From an uncultured Kiritimatiellota bacterium (lineage in GTDB: Bacteria > Verrucomicrobiota > Kiritimatiellia > RFP12 > UBA1067): 64,000 nucleotides of DNA. The position numbers and the translations under genes are program-made. The stretch covers positions 71,465 to 135,464 of the forward strand of contig CAKTUI010000001.1 of assembly GCA_934621385.1 (NCBI GenBank). The letters are read 5' to 3'. Of this stretch, positions 40,927 through 50,987 are shown one piece after another. Every line of letters starts with the position of its first letter. Within the stretch, counting starts at the first letter, position 1. A model generated the notes under the pieces. That model was not told the DNA's origin, did no database searches, and saw nothing but the letters and a program-made list of their open reading frames with translations.

Positions 40927-42661
40927 GGCTTCGGTTGTCAGCGATTTCTCCTGCTGGGCGACCATGGCGGTCTTTGCCATTGGCCTGGTTGTGCTGGCCG
41001 TTCGCCTGAAGGAAGTCCAGATTGACGGCGCGGCAGATTACAATTACGAGAATGCGCGGCAGTCCGCACGACGTATTCAGACGGCGGGTATGCGCGGCCG
41101 GATTCTGGCGCGGAACGGGGAGCTTCTTGCGGATAATCGTCATGCAGTTTCAATCGTCTGCCATCCTGAGTTCTTCCAGAAGCGAACGTGGGAGGCGACG
41201 ACAGGCGCAATTGCGGAGGCCATCGAGCGTACGGGTGAAGAAATAGGTCTTTCCTCTCCGTTGACGGACAGGGTCATTCGACGGCATGTGAATCAGGCGC
41301 TTGCCATGCCGCTGGTCGTCTGGCGGGATGTCAATGATGAGGTCCTTGCCCGTTTCTCTGAGCGGCAGTATCGATTGCCTGGTTTCTCGGTCGTTGAGAC
41401 GGAGGAGCGGATTTATCCGTACGGTTCCTTGGCGGCGCATGTCGTTGGCTTTGTGGGCCGTGATTTCGTTTCGTCGGAGGCGGGTGACACGCGGTTTAAC
41501 TTCAGTGATCGGGAGTTGCGCGGGCGAAGTGGCATTGAAAGCTATTATGACAGTTACCTGCGGGGATGCCCTGGGGAGCGGCAGTTGCTGGTTGATGCGC
41601 GTGGTTTTGCCATTCGGGAACGGACGGTGACGGAGGCGGGCCGAGGCCCGGATCTGAGCCTGACGCTTGACATCGGAATCCAGCGGGCTGTTGAGCGGCA
41701 GCTCGTGGGCGAAACGGGTGCCTGTGTCGTCATTGACCCTCGTGACGGATCCGTTCTTGCGTTCGCCAGTGCACCGACATACAATCTGATGGATTTTGTC
41801 CCATTTCTTTCCCATGAACTCTACGAGTCGCTTGTGAAGAATCCGGCGAAGCCGTTGCTGAATCGGGCTTCGGGCGGCGTTTATGCGCCGGGTTCGACCT
41901 TCAAGCCCCTGACGGCCCTTGCGGGACTTTCGGTTGGCTTCCCAGCGAATGATGAGTACTATTGTTCTGGACTCTTTACGTATGGGACGATGAAACTGCG
42001 ATGTTCCAGCCGCTGGGGGCACGGGCCCGTCTCGATGCGGACGGCCCTTGCCAAGAGTTGCAACTCCTATTTCTGCAATATGAGCGTGGATATCGGTACG
42101 AATGCGATTGTCCGAATGGCGCGGCAGTTCGGGCTGGGGAGCCGCACGGGAATCGACTTTGGCGTTGACAGCCCGGGGGTTGTGCCGGATGCGGACTGGA
42201 AGCAGCGCGTTTACGGTGAACGGTGGTATCCTGGGGACTTGCCCCAGATGTCAATCGGGCAGGGTATGCTCCTTGCGACACCTCTTCAGATGGCGTGCGT
42301 GGCCGGGGCGTTGGGGACTGGGTATCTGGTGACTCCTCACTTTAGGGTTGGGCAAGCCGTCGTGCGGAAAGAGCTGAAGATTTCTGCCGCCGACTGGGCT
42401 GTTGTGCGAGAGGGCTTGCGAATGGTCGTTGATGGTGGAACGGGACGGCGCGGCGGCGAAGGCGTCGGTGTTCCCGTTTCGGGCAAGACGGGGACGGCGG
42501 AAGTTGGAGTTGGCGAGAAGAAGCGAAAGAACACATGGTTCATCGCCTATGCACCTTCCGAGAATCCCGTGGTTGCAATAGCGATGGTCATTGAGAATGG
42601 ACAGTCGGGCGGCGGAACGACGGCTCCGAAGGTCGCGGAAGTCCTGAAAGCGGTTTTCTGA
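40916..42661 (+). CDS. mrdA: Penicillin-binding protein 2 (elongasome transpeptidase)
   Basis: 581 residues from ATG 40916, overlapping mreD by 11 bp. One N-terminal transmembrane helix, the PBP dimerisation region with RGRILARNGELLADN, and a transpeptidase domain with active-site Ser in STFK near 327, SCN near 380 and SGKTGTAE near 523. It crosslinks peptidoglycan during rod elongation with RodA. The rodA ATG overlaps the last base of its stop codon. Confidence 0.95.
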   Translation: MKREASVVSDFSCWATMAVFAIGLVVLAVRLKEVQIDGAADYNYENARQSARRIQTAGMRGRILARNGELLADNRHAVSIVCHPEFFQKRTWEATTGAIAEAIERTGEEIGLSSPLTDRVIRRHVNQALAMPLVVWRDVNDEVLARFSERQYRLPGFSVVETEERIYPYGSLAAHVVGFVGRDFVSSEAGDTRFNFSDRELRGRSGIESYYDSYLRGCPGERQLLVDARGFAIRERTVTEAGRGPDLSLTLDIGIQRAVERQLVGETGACVVIDPRDGSVLAFASAPTYNLMDFVPFLSHELYESLVKNPAKPLLNRASGGVYAPGSTFKPLTALAGLSVGFPANDEYYCSGLFTYGTMKLRCSSRWGHGPVSMRTALAKSCNSYFCNMSVDIGTNAIVRMARQFGLGSRTGIDFGVDSPGVVPDADWKQRVYGERWYPGDLPQMSIGQGMLLATPLQMACVAGALGTGYLVTPHFRVGQAVVRKELKISAADWAVVREGLRMVVDGGTGRRGGEGVGVPVSGKTGTAEVGVGEKKRKNTWFIAYAPSENPVVAIAMVIENGQSGGGTTAPKVAEVLKAVF

Positions 42662-43806
42662 TGATGACATATCTGAAGAGATTCAACTGGCTAATGTTCG
42701 CCGCGATGCTTTTGCTGATTGCGGTGGGCACCACGGCCATTTGGTCCGCCGGCAATGCCCGCGCCGAAACCGTCTTTCATGGGATGTGGAAGAACAACCT
42801 GTCGACGGCGGCCGTTGGACTTCTGATTTACTTCGTCCTATCCGCCGTCGACTACCGCAAAATTCTTGACTGGCTCTCGGTTCCGGCTTATGTCGCGGCA
42901 CTTTCGATGCTGGTGCTTGTCCTGTTAGTCGGGTCAACCGTTTACGGCGGACGCCGCTGGCTGTGGTTCTTCCAGCCGAGCGAAGTGTCGAAATTGTGTG
43001 TCATTTGCTTTCTCGCGAATGTGGCGGAACGTCTTCGTGGTTTCAGGGGATTTTGCCTCGCCGGGCTGATTGTTGGTGTTCCGGCCTTCCTGATTCTTCT
43101 TGAGCCCGACCTTGGGACGACCCTGACGCTGGTGCCGGCTACGCTCCTGATGCTGTTTGTTGCCCGGGTGTGGCGGCGAGGGCTTCTGACGATTTTCGCC
43201 GTGGGGGCGGTAGGTGCTTTGGTTGTGCTTGGGGCTGTCTATGAAGCCGAGAAGCCGGGGGTCTCGCCGGAACGCCGCGAACGTATCTTGAAGATCCTCC
43301 CTCTGAAGGATCACCAGATTCGCCGTGTGAAGGTCTTCCTCTTCCCGGAGGCGGATCTCATGGGAGCGGGCTACAATCTTCGGCAGGCGAAGATTTCGAT
43401 TGGATCGGGTGGATTTTCGGGCAAGGGTATCGGCAAGGGTGAGACGAATCACCTGAAGTACTTGCCGCAGGCAATTTCGATGAACGACTTCATCTTCTGC
43501 GTGTATGCGGAAGAAACGGGGTTTGTCGGATCTTTAGCGCTGCTTGCGCTGTTCGGGATGCTGGTCATTCCGGGGGCGTGGGTGGCAACAGTCTCAACGG
43601 ACGGTCGTGGTCGACTGCTCGCCTTGGGCATCTCAACCCTCATCTTCGCACATGTTTACGTAAACATTGCGATGTCAATCGGATTGGTGCCCATTACGGG
43701 ACTGCCGCTACCGTTCATTTCTTCCGGCCGTACGTTCCTTGTGACGATTATGGCTGGTCTCGGATTAATTCAAAGCGTGTCAATTCACGGAAAGGAAGCA
43801 AGATGA
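42661..43806 (+). CDS. rodA: Peptidoglycan glycosyltransferase RodA
   Basis: 381 residues, SEDS family with about ten transmembrane helices. Signature regions are AGNARAETVFH, YGGRRWLWFFQPSEVSKL, LLEPDLGTTLTL (catalytic Asp) and GLPLPFISSGRT. It polymerises glycan strands for elongation with PBP2. The start overlaps the PBP2 stop by one base and its stop overlaps the rng start by 4 bp. Confidence 0.95.
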   Translation: MMTYLKRFNWLMFAAMLLLIAVGTTAIWSAGNARAETVFHGMWKNNLSTAAVGLLIYFVLSAVDYRKILDWLSVPAYVAALSMLVLVLLVGSTVYGGRRWLWFFQPSEVSKLCVICFLANVAERLRGFRGFCLAGLIVGVPAFLILLEPDLGTTLTLVPATLLMLFVARVWRRGLLTIFAVGAVGALVVLGAVYEAEKPGVSPERRERILKILPLKDHQIRRVKVFLFPEADLMGAGYNLRQAKISIGSGGFSGKGIGKGETNHLKYLPQAISMNDFIFCVYAEETGFVGSLALLALFGMLVIPGAWVATVSTDGRGRLLALGISTLIFAHVYVNIAMSIGLVPITGLPLPFISSGRTFLVTIMAGLGLIQSVSIHGKEAR

Positions 43807-45398
43807 TCAATCTGTTTGGGTGGCTTAAGCGCTCGAAGACCAAGCGCGAAATCATCGTGAACGTCGAGAAACTTGAAACTCGCGTTGCGGTGACTGAAAA
43901 TGGTCGCTTGGAGGAGTTCATGGTCGAACATCCCGAGGAAGAGCGGCTGGTCGGTAGCGTCTTCAAGGGGCGTGTCCAGAATCTTGAGAACGACCTGCAG
44001 GCGGCGTTCGTAGACATCGGACTCAAGAAAAACGCCTTCCTGCACTACTGGGATATGACGCCTGACGCGGACTCCATCTTGGACGACGATGACGATTCGA
44101 GCAACCGTAGCGCGTCAAATGGCGGTCGCCGCAAGCCGGCCCGTCTCTCGGATGCTGAAATTGCCAAGCGTTTCCCGCCGGGATCCGAAATCATCGTTCA
44201 GGTCACGAAGGGTCCGATCTCGACGAAAGGCCCGCGTGTGACGGCAAACCTCTCGATTCCCGGTCGCTACTTGGTCATGATGCCGGGTACGCGTGTGCGC
44301 GGCGTTTCGAAGAAGATTGGTGATGCCGAGGAGCGTCGCCGCCTGAAGAAGATTCTCGACCGGCTGCCCTTGCCCGACAATGTCGGGCTTGTCGTGCGCA
44401 CGGCCGGTCAGGGGGCCAGTGCCCGGGCGTTTGCTCGCGATTTGCGCAATCTCCTGTCCGTCTGGAACGAGATGCAGGCGAACACGAAGACGCTCCGTAC
44501 GCCGTGCTGCATCTTCCAGGAGCCCGACCTCTGCGAGCGCGTTGTCCGCGACTGGTTGACGGAGGACATCGATGCAATTGTCATTGACGATGCGAAGAGC
44601 TATGAGGCGATGCGCGAGGTGACGGGGCGCATTTCCCGCCGGGCGAAGTCAAAGATTCGCCGCTACGACGGGGATGCGGGAATCTTCGAGCACTATGGTC
44701 TTGAACGCCAGTTGGCGACGGCCTTTGCGCGGCAGGTTCCGCTGAAGAGCGGCGGCTACCTGGTGATTGATGAGACGGAGGCCCTGATTGCCGTGGACGT
44801 GAATACGGGCCACCACAAGGGCAAGGGTTCCCAGGAGGAGGCGATTCTTGAGGTCAACCTTGAGGCCGTTGACGAGGTGGCGCGGCAGTTGCGCCTTCGC
44901 AATATCGGCGGACTCGTGGTGCTCGACCTGATTGACATGAAGAGCCGCAAGCATCAGAAGCAGGTCTATCGTGCGCTGAAGGATGCGCTTCGGCGCGATC
45001 GTGCGCGGACGAATGTCCTTGAGATTTCCGAGCTGGGACTTCTGGAGATGTCGCGGCAGCGTCAGGAGGAGTCAATCCTGTCGATGCTGACCTCGACCTG
45101 CCCCTATTGCCATGGGCATGGCGTTGTCAAGTCGCCGATGGCCATCTCGATTGAAATTCAGCGGAGCCTCACGTCGCTTCTCAAGAAGGCCGAGGTCGAG
45201 AAGCGTCCGTTTGAGCCGAAGATTCTCGTCGCCCCTCAGGTGATGCAGCGTTTGCGCTCCGAGGATTCCGCCATTCTGGCCGAGCTTCAGAAGACCTACA
45301 ATACGCGGCTGACGTTCTCCTCCGAGTTGCATCGTCACCCGGAATCGTTCGCCATACTGGACATCACCACCTCACAAGTGCTATACTCTCAGTCATGA
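43803..45398 (+). CDS. rng: Ribonuclease G/E family
   Basis: 531 residues. An S1-like RNA-binding domain (~38-135) with an Asp/Ser-rich insertion (DADSILDDDDDSSN) is followed by the RNase H-like and catalytic DNase-like domains with the metal aspartates in IAVDVNTG near 332 and VLDLIDMKSR near 376. The zinc-link CPYCHGHG is near residue 435. No long C-terminal degradosome tail, so closer to RNase G. It processes 5' ends of rRNA and mRNA. Overlaps rodA by 4 bp. A promoter for lptD lies in its last codons. Confidence 0.93.
   Translation: MINLFGWLKRSKTKREIIVNVEKLETRVAVTENGRLEEFMVEHPEEERLVGSVFKGRVQNLENDLQAAFVDIGLKKNAFLHYWDMTPDADSILDDDDDSSNRSASNGGRRKPARLSDAEIAKRFPPGSEIIVQVTKGPISTKGPRVTANLSIPGRYLVMMPGTRVRGVSKKIGDAEERRRLKKILDRLPLPDNVGLVVRTAGQGASARAFARDLRNLLSVWNEMQANTKTLRTPCCIFQEPDLCERVVRDWLTEDIDAIVIDDAKSYEAMREVTGRISRRAKSKIRRYDGDAGIFEHYGLERQLATAFARQVPLKSGGYLVIDETEALIAVDVNTGHHKGKGSQEEAILEVNLEAVDEVARQLRLRNIGGLVVLDLIDMKSRKHQKQVYRALKDALRRDRARTNVLEISELGLLEMSRQRQEESILSMLTSTCPYCHGHGVVKSPMAISIEIQRSLTSLLKKAEVEKRPFEPKILVAPQVMQRLRSEDSAILAELQKTYNTRLTFSSELHRHPESFAILDITTSQVLYSQS
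45379..45387 (+). promoter_or_regulatory. Extended -10 promoter of lptD inside the end of rng
   Basis: TGC-TATACT at 45379-45387, within the last codons of rng. Predicted +1 is 45394, one base before the lptD ATG. Confidence 0.66.
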
Positions 45399-47656
45399 AG
45401 ACATCTACCGTCCTCGGAATACTTTCCGTCCTCTTCGTTTCGGGCGCAGCCTTTGCGTCCGGAGGGCTGGGCTTTTCCGCCGCGAAGGCAAAGCCTGTGA
45501 CATCCGGCACACTGCAGGTGACGGCCGACCGCATTGCGGCCGACCGCAATACGCAGTCACTCGTCGCCTCTGGCAATGTCGTTGCCGTTTCAACGCCCTA
45601 TCGGCTTGAGACGGACTACCTTGAGAAGGGCGTGGACAAGTTCTACACGCTCAAGAAGCCGACGACCTTCACGACGTGCACCAACGCGCCGGGGAGTCGT
45701 CACTGGATGCTTTCGGGTGAGGTGGAGTACAAGGACGGTGAATACGGCCTGATTCGGGACGGATGGTTGCGCCTTTGGGAGATTCCCGTCTTTTGGTTGC
45801 CGTTTTGGTATCATCCGATTGACGGCATCTCCGGCCTGCGCGTGATGCCAGGCTATACGGGGCGTTGGGGGGCCTACCTTCTGACGAAGTACGTCTACCA
45901 CATTGCGGGCGACCCGACCTATGCGGACGGTTCCTCCTATCTGACGGGCAATACGCGCTTTGACCTGCGTTCCAAGACGGGCATTGCCCTCGGGCAGACG
46001 CTCAACTGGAGTTTGGGTGACTTCGGTCGCGGCAAGTTCAAGGTCTATTACGCTTGGGACCAGGACGACCGCTATGACACCTATTGGGACAGCGACCGCT
46101 ACAATTGGCGGAACTGGGGGAGCGAGGTGCCCGACGAGCGGTATGGCCTTGAGTTGAGCCACCAGTGGGATGTGACTGAACGCGATACGATTCGTCTTCA
46201 GGGAGCCTACTACAATGACTCGTATTTTCGGTACGACTATTTCAGGAAGTCCTTCTTCGGCATCAAGAATCAGTTCGTCGGTTCGGATGGCAACGAGATT
46301 GCCTGGGAGCACATCGAGCGTTCGTTCGGAACGGGCGTCAGCGTCTCGGGTCCGCTGAATGACTTCTATTCCGGTACGTCCCGCTTGCCGGAGTGGTATC
46401 TGGATGTGGTACCGATGCCGCTTTGGGGACTGCCGCTGAACTACGAATCGTCGACTCGCGTCGGGTATCTCCTGCGTCAGCCGGCGAAGTATGGTGATGG
46501 CACGACGGCGACGGCCTTCAGTCATGTGCCGGGCGTGTGGGCCGACTACAACACCTTTCGGTTCGACACCTACCATCGGCTGACGGCACCATTCAGGCTT
46601 TTTGACGCTTTGTCCGTTGTGCCGCGTGTGGCCTATCATGGAACATACTGGAATGACAGCGGGCGCACGGTGCTGAATGGAGCTGAGCGTGCAGGGCAGA
46701 CGGGCGACAGCATTTTCCGCTCCATCCTGGAGGGTGGTGTGACCTTCGCCGGACGGGGAACGGCCTGGATAGACGACTCGTGGCAGCATCTGGTTGAGCC
46801 TTATCTCGATGTGTTGGCGCAGAAGGCCTGGTATTCGGGTCTCGGTTCGGAGAATCGGCCCTACATCTTCGACTCGATTGATGCATCAACCGACTGGTTT
46901 GACCAGTTCGCAGGGCGTTCGCGCAACTTGCCCTATACGTGGTGTGGCATCACCCCGGGCATTCGCAATGCCTTTCGCGAGGCGGATGAGGACGGCCGGC
47001 TCCGCACGGTCTTTGACATTGATGTCTATTCTGTTCTCCAGTTTACGAAGAGCGACTGGACAGCGGGCGGCGACAGCCATCGTCTGGCGGAAATCGGCAA
47101 GCCGAATTATGGCGAGGATGGTATTACGGCCATCCCGGGTATGCGCCTGCGGTGGTTCCCCGACGAGGACGCGGCACTTCTCGGCCGCATCGAGTATGAC
47201 GGCGAGAACGACCGAATTGCCATGAGTGAAGTCGCCTGGAAGCAGCGGCTGACGCGGCGCTTCAGCTACTACGCATCCTACATGAGCGGATACTACCGGT
47301 TGTGGGACTTTGGGTCGACTCCGACCGTGTCCTACTGGGATGGTGGGCAGCGCAACACCAGCGAAGAGTTCAACTGGATGCACTTTGGCGTGGCGACGGT
47401 CGGCTTCGAGCACGAAATCTGCGATGCGCTTGCCTGGAGTCCGTATGTCCGCTGGGATTGTCGCCAGAATGAGTTTGATGAAGTCGGCGCATGGTTTGAC
47501 ATCCGCACGGACTGCCTCGGATTCCGTTTCATTGTCTCGTACGACAATGACTACATGCGAATCGACGGTTCGCGCTATCGTTCGGACTACAATGTCGGCT
47601 TTTACATTTATCTTCGTGCATTCGGCCCGGGTTCGGGTGCGCTTTTGGGCGATTAG
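45395..47656 (+). CDS. lptD: LPS-assembly protein LptD-like outer-membrane barrel
   Basis: 753 residues. A signal peptide (to about residue 22) and a short OstA/LptA-like domain (TLQVTADRIAADRNTQSLVASGNVV) precede a long Tyr/Trp-rich beta-barrel region with IPVFWLPFWYHPI and many YYxWD-type strands, typical of LptD. With LptE it inserts LPS into the outer leaflet. The C-terminus GSGALLGD is not the usual aromatic end. It overlaps the rng stop by 4 bp, and lpxK follows directly, which supports an LPS role. Confidence 0.85.
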   Translation: MKTSTVLGILSVLFVSGAAFASGGLGFSAAKAKPVTSGTLQVTADRIAADRNTQSLVASGNVVAVSTPYRLETDYLEKGVDKFYTLKKPTTFTTCTNAPGSRHWMLSGEVEYKDGEYGLIRDGWLRLWEIPVFWLPFWYHPIDGISGLRVMPGYTGRWGAYLLTKYVYHIAGDPTYADGSSYLTGNTRFDLRSKTGIALGQTLNWSLGDFGRGKFKVYYAWDQDDRYDTYWDSDRYNWRNWGSEVPDERYGLELSHQWDVTERDTIRLQGAYYNDSYFRYDYFRKSFFGIKNQFVGSDGNEIAWEHIERSFGTGVSVSGPLNDFYSGTSRLPEWYLDVVPMPLWGLPLNYESSTRVGYLLRQPAKYGDGTTATAFSHVPGVWADYNTFRFDTYHRLTAPFRLFDALSVVPRVAYHGTYWNDSGRTVLNGAERAGQTGDSIFRSILEGGVTFAGRGTAWIDDSWQHLVEPYLDVLAQKAWYSGLGSENRPYIFDSIDASTDWFDQFAGRSRNLPYTWCGITPGIRNAFREADEDGRLRTVFDIDVYSVLQFTKSDWTAGGDSHRLAEIGKPNYGEDGITAIPGMRLRWFPDEDAALLGRIEYDGENDRIAMSEVAWKQRLTRRFSYYASYMSGYYRLWDFGSTPTVSYWDGGQRNTSEEFNWMHFGVATVGFEHEICDALAWSPYVRWDCRQNEFDEVGAWFDIRTDCLGFRFIVSYDNDYMRIDGSRYRSDYNVGFYIYLRAFGPGSGALLGD

Positions 47657-47683
47657 GCCGTGCGGAAGGCGAGACCAAATGGA

Positions 47684-48829
47684 ATGGAGCGGCTTGAGAG
47701 TTATCTCGTCAAGCTGATTCAGGAGAAAGGGGCGGATCAGGACCAGCCGACGGGCATCCGTTTTCTGCTGGGTGTCTTGAGTGCCTTCAGTTGCCTTTTT
47801 GCCGCGATTGTTGGCATCCGCTCCTTTCTTTACAAGGTTGGCATTCTGCGCCAGTTTCCCCTGGGCATCCAGGTTATCTCCATCGGAAATGTGACGGCGG
47901 GCGGCACGGGCAAGACACCGGTTACCGAACTCTTCGCCCGGACGTTGGCGGCGAGGGGGCGAAAGGTTGCCATCCTTTCGCGGGGGTATCGCCGCAAGGA
48001 GTCCCCACTTTGGCAACGCATCTTTACGCAGGTCATCGATCCGCCGCTCGTTGTGTCGGATGGACGACGGGTCCTTCTTGACTCGGCGGTCGGTGGGGAC
48101 GAGCCGTATATGTTGGCCTCGAACCTGCCGGGTGTCGCCGTCATCGTCGACCGCAATCGTGTGAAGGCCGGACGGTATGCCATCAAGCGTCTTGGGTGCG
48201 ACACAATCATCCTCGACGATGGCTTCCAGTACAAGAAGCTGCGGCATTCGACGGAGGTTGTTCTGGTCGATTCGACGAATCCGTTCGGGAACGGGCACCT
48301 TCTGCCACGCGGCATTTTGCGCGAACCGGCGCGGCACTTGAAGCGGGCGGATATCATCTTCCTGACGAAGTGCCGCGGGGACGTCTCGGAGGTCCGTGAG
48401 GAAATTCGTCACTACAATCGGACGGCGGAGATTGTGGAATGCAACCACGCGCCGTGCGTTCTGAAGGATGTCTGGAGCCGCGAGGAGTTCCCCCTTTCTT
48501 GGCTGAAGGGCAAGACGACGTGTACGCTTTCTGGCATTGGTTCTCCCAAGGGATTTGAGAATTCGCTCCGTTATCTCGGCGCGAAGGTCATCTGGTGCGA
48601 GCGCTACGCCGACCACCACCGTTACGATCCGAGCGAAATCCTCTATGCACTGAATCGAACCGCCGACATGGGGGCTGATGCGCTGGTGACGACGGAGAAG
48701 GACGCGGTTCGCTTCCCGCGCTTTGAAAAGGTGCCGGTGCGATGCCTTTATTTGCGCATTGCCATTGAAATTCTGGCTGGCGGTGAGCATTTCGCGCAAA
48801 TTGTCAATCGAATCTGTTTCAAGTGGTGA
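47684..48829 (+). CDS. lpxK: Tetraacyldisaccharide 4'-kinase
   Basis: 381 residues from ATG 47684; a GTG at 47660 in the same frame is an alternative. A membrane-associating N-terminus (LLGVLSAFSCLFAAIVGIRS) precedes the Walker A SIGNVTAGGTGKTPV and family motifs SRGYRRKE, VGGDEPYMLA, LDDGFQYKKL. It phosphorylates the 4'-position of the lipid A disaccharide at the inner membrane. Following lptD, it extends the LPS set. Confidence 0.93.
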   Translation: MERLESYLVKLIQEKGADQDQPTGIRFLLGVLSAFSCLFAAIVGIRSFLYKVGILRQFPLGIQVISIGNVTAGGTGKTPVTELFARTLAARGRKVAILSRGYRRKESPLWQRIFTQVIDPPLVVSDGRRVLLDSAVGGDEPYMLASNLPGVAVIVDRNRVKAGRYAIKRLGCDTIILDDGFQYKKLRHSTEVVLVDSTNPFGNGHLLPRGILREPARHLKRADIIFLTKCRGDVSEVREEIRHYNRTAEIVECNHAPCVLKDVWSREEFPLSWLKGKTTCTLSGIGSPKGFENSLRYLGAKVIWCERYADHHRYDPSEILYALNRTADMGADALVTTEKDAVRFPRFEKVPVRCLYLRIAIEILAGGEHFAQIVNRICFKW

Positions 48830-48857
48830 CAGACTGATTTCTCAGGAGGGAGTGAGA

Positions 48858-49361
48858 ATGAGCGGTTTTCGCATTGGGTTTGGATACGATTCGCATCGGT
48901 TCTCCGCTGAGCCTGGACGCAGGCTCATCCTTGGCGGCGTTGAAATCCCGGACGCGGCGGGACTTGTCGGGCATTCGGATGCGGATGTTCTCGTCCATGC
49001 AATTATCGACGCGCTCCTTGGCGCGGTGGCGCATGGGGACATTGGCTCGCACTTTCCCGACACCGATGAGCGATGGAAGGGGGCGGACTCCATGAAGTTG
49101 CTTGCGGCGGTTGTCGCCGAGGTGGAAAAGGCGGGGTGGTCGGTCGGTAATGTCGATGCAACCGTCATTTGTGAGCGTCCGAAGCTTCGTCCATTCATTG
49201 ACGCGATTCGCCAACGCCTTGCCTGCGTGCTGACTCCGAACGCGGCGGATTGCGCGGCAGTTTCGGTCAAGGGCAAGACGAACGAGCGGATGGATGATGT
49301 CGGGGCAGGCGTGGGCATCGAGGTTCATGCCGTGGCGTTATTGACTCGAAAGGTGGCGTGA
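48858..49361 (+). CDS. ispF: 2-C-methyl-D-erythritol 2,4-cyclodiphosphate synthase
   Basis: 167 residues, normal for IspF. Metal-binding motifs GYDSHRF (Asp-x-His) and the His in GHSDADVLVHAI are visible, along with GDIGSHFPDTD and the C-terminal KGKTNERMDDVGAGVGIE. It makes the cyclic diphosphate of the non-mevalonate isoprenoid pathway. A strong AGGAGGGAG lies before the ATG at 48858. cstA follows after one base. Confidence 0.96.
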   Translation: MSGFRIGFGYDSHRFSAEPGRRLILGGVEIPDAAGLVGHSDADVLVHAIIDALLGAVAHGDIGSHFPDTDERWKGADSMKLLAAVVAEVEKAGWSVGNVDATVICERPKLRPFIDAIRQRLACVLTPNAADCAAVSVKGKTNERMDDVGAGVGIEVHAVALLTRKVA

Positions 49362-49362
49362 G

Positions 49363-50850
49363 ATGAGCTGGTTTTTGGGTGGAATTCTCTTCCTGATCGT
49401 TGGGTATTTGACTTACGGGCGAATCGTGGAGCGGATTATCGGGCCGGACGACCGTCAGACACCGGCACTCGCCAATCCCGACGGCGTGGACTATGTGCCG
49501 TTGCCCAAATGGAAGAATATGCTCATTCAGCTCCTGAACATTGCCGGTATCGGCCCCGTCATCGGCGTGATTGCCGGCATCAAGTTTGGCAAGGTCGCGC
49601 TCCTGATTATCCCGGTTGGGTGCGTCTTTATGGGAGCGGTGCATGATTTTGTGAGCGGTATGGTCTCCATCCGCATGAACGGCGCCAATCTGCCGCGAAT
49701 CATCCGCTCCAATTTGGGGCGCGTCTATTCCTCCGTGTTCTCCTGGCTGATGATTGGGCTTCTCATCCTGATGGTCGCCGTCTTCATCAATGTTCCGGCG
49801 CGGCTGATTGACAAGACGGTCTTTCCGTCGATTCCATTCTTCTGGTGGATGGTGGTCATCATCTTCATCTATTATGTGGTGGCGACGCTTTTCCCCGTGG
49901 ACAAGATTATCGGCGCGGTCTATCCGTTCTTTGGCGCTATTCTGGTCGTCGGGTCGATTGCCATGTGCGGTGCGCTCATCTGGTATGGATTCCAGGATTC
50001 TTCGATTCTGGAGGAGAGCGCGGCGTTTTTGCGTTACCGCGATGAGGTTTTCAATGCGGGAGGACGCAGTCCGCTCTTTCCGCTCCTGTTTGTGACGATT
50101 GCCTGCGGCATCATCAGCGGATTTCATGCGACGCAAAGCCCGATTGTGGCGCGGACGATTCGCAGTGAGCGCGAAGCGCGGCAGACATACTACGGGATGA
50201 TGATTGCCGAGGGCGTAATTGCGATGATTTGGGCGGCGGCGGCTTTGGCCATGTACAACCGCAGCCCGGCCGATCTCTCCATGCCGCCGGCGGATGTCCT
50301 CGCGGATGTCACGAAATGGATGCTGGGACCATGGATGGGTGGTGTCACTGTCTTTGCCATTGTAGTCCTTGCGATTACGAGTGGCGACACGGGCTTGCGC
50401 AGTGCGCGGCTGAGCCTTGCCGAGATGCTGGGGATTGGACAGGCCAAAACGGGGGCGAGAATCCTCGTCTGCCTTCCGCTGGTGGCCCTTGTGTCACTCT
50501 GCCTTTGGTGGAGCAACCTCAGTGCGGAGTCCTTCGCCCATGTGTGGAACTATTTCGCATGGGGAAACCAGGTGATGTCGGCGACGACCCTGATGGCGTG
50601 TACGGTCTGGCTCCTGCGCGGCGGACGCACATGGTCGGCGCTTGTGACGCTGATTCCCGGAATGTTCATGACCAGCGTGGTGACGACTTTCATCCTGTGG
50701 ACTTCAGCGGACAAGGGGCAGCCCCACGGGCCGATTCCGCACGGGCTTTCGCTCGGACTCTCGATTGGACTTGCCATACTGGTGTCGGTCGTTTTTGCCG
50801 CGTATGTCGTGTGTCGGGGCCGCAGGGCCGTCGGGGACAAGAAAGACTGA
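49363..50850 (+). CDS. cstA: Carbon starvation protein A-type peptide/pyruvate transporter
   Basis: 495 residues with about 13 hydrophobic helices, the short CstA form. Family segments include GPDDRQTPA, IAGIGPVIGVIAG, GAVHDFVSGMVSIR and SGFHATQSPIVARTI. CstA-type proteins import peptides or pyruvate. It lies 1 bp after ispF, so the two are translated from one message. It is the last plus-strand gene before the third phased array and the IS copy. Confidence 0.93.
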   Translation: MSWFLGGILFLIVGYLTYGRIVERIIGPDDRQTPALANPDGVDYVPLPKWKNMLIQLLNIAGIGPVIGVIAGIKFGKVALLIIPVGCVFMGAVHDFVSGMVSIRMNGANLPRIIRSNLGRVYSSVFSWLMIGLLILMVAVFINVPARLIDKTVFPSIPFFWWMVVIIFIYYVVATLFPVDKIIGAVYPFFGAILVVGSIAMCGALIWYGFQDSSILEESAAFLRYRDEVFNAGGRSPLFPLLFVTIACGIISGFHATQSPIVARTIRSEREARQTYYGMMIAEGVIAMIWAAAALAMYNRSPADLSMPPADVLADVTKWMLGPWMGGVTVFAIVVLAITSGDTGLRSARLSLAEMLGIGQAKTGARILVCLPLVALVSLCLWWSNLSAESFAHVWNYFAWGNQVMSATTLMACTVWLLRGGRTWSALVTLIPGMFMTSVVTTFILWTSADKGQPHGPIPHGLSLGLSIGLAILVSVVFAAYVVCRGRRAVGDKKD

Positions 50851-50987
50851 CGCGGCGGACCGTTGAGCGGATGCCCGAGGTGCGGTTTCGGTGGCGTTCG
50901 CCATTCTGCCGCGCATCTGAACGGGTGCGCGGCGGCATAAATCGGCGCGGAAATGCCCAACACAAGCGGGGATTTTGCCGATTACAG

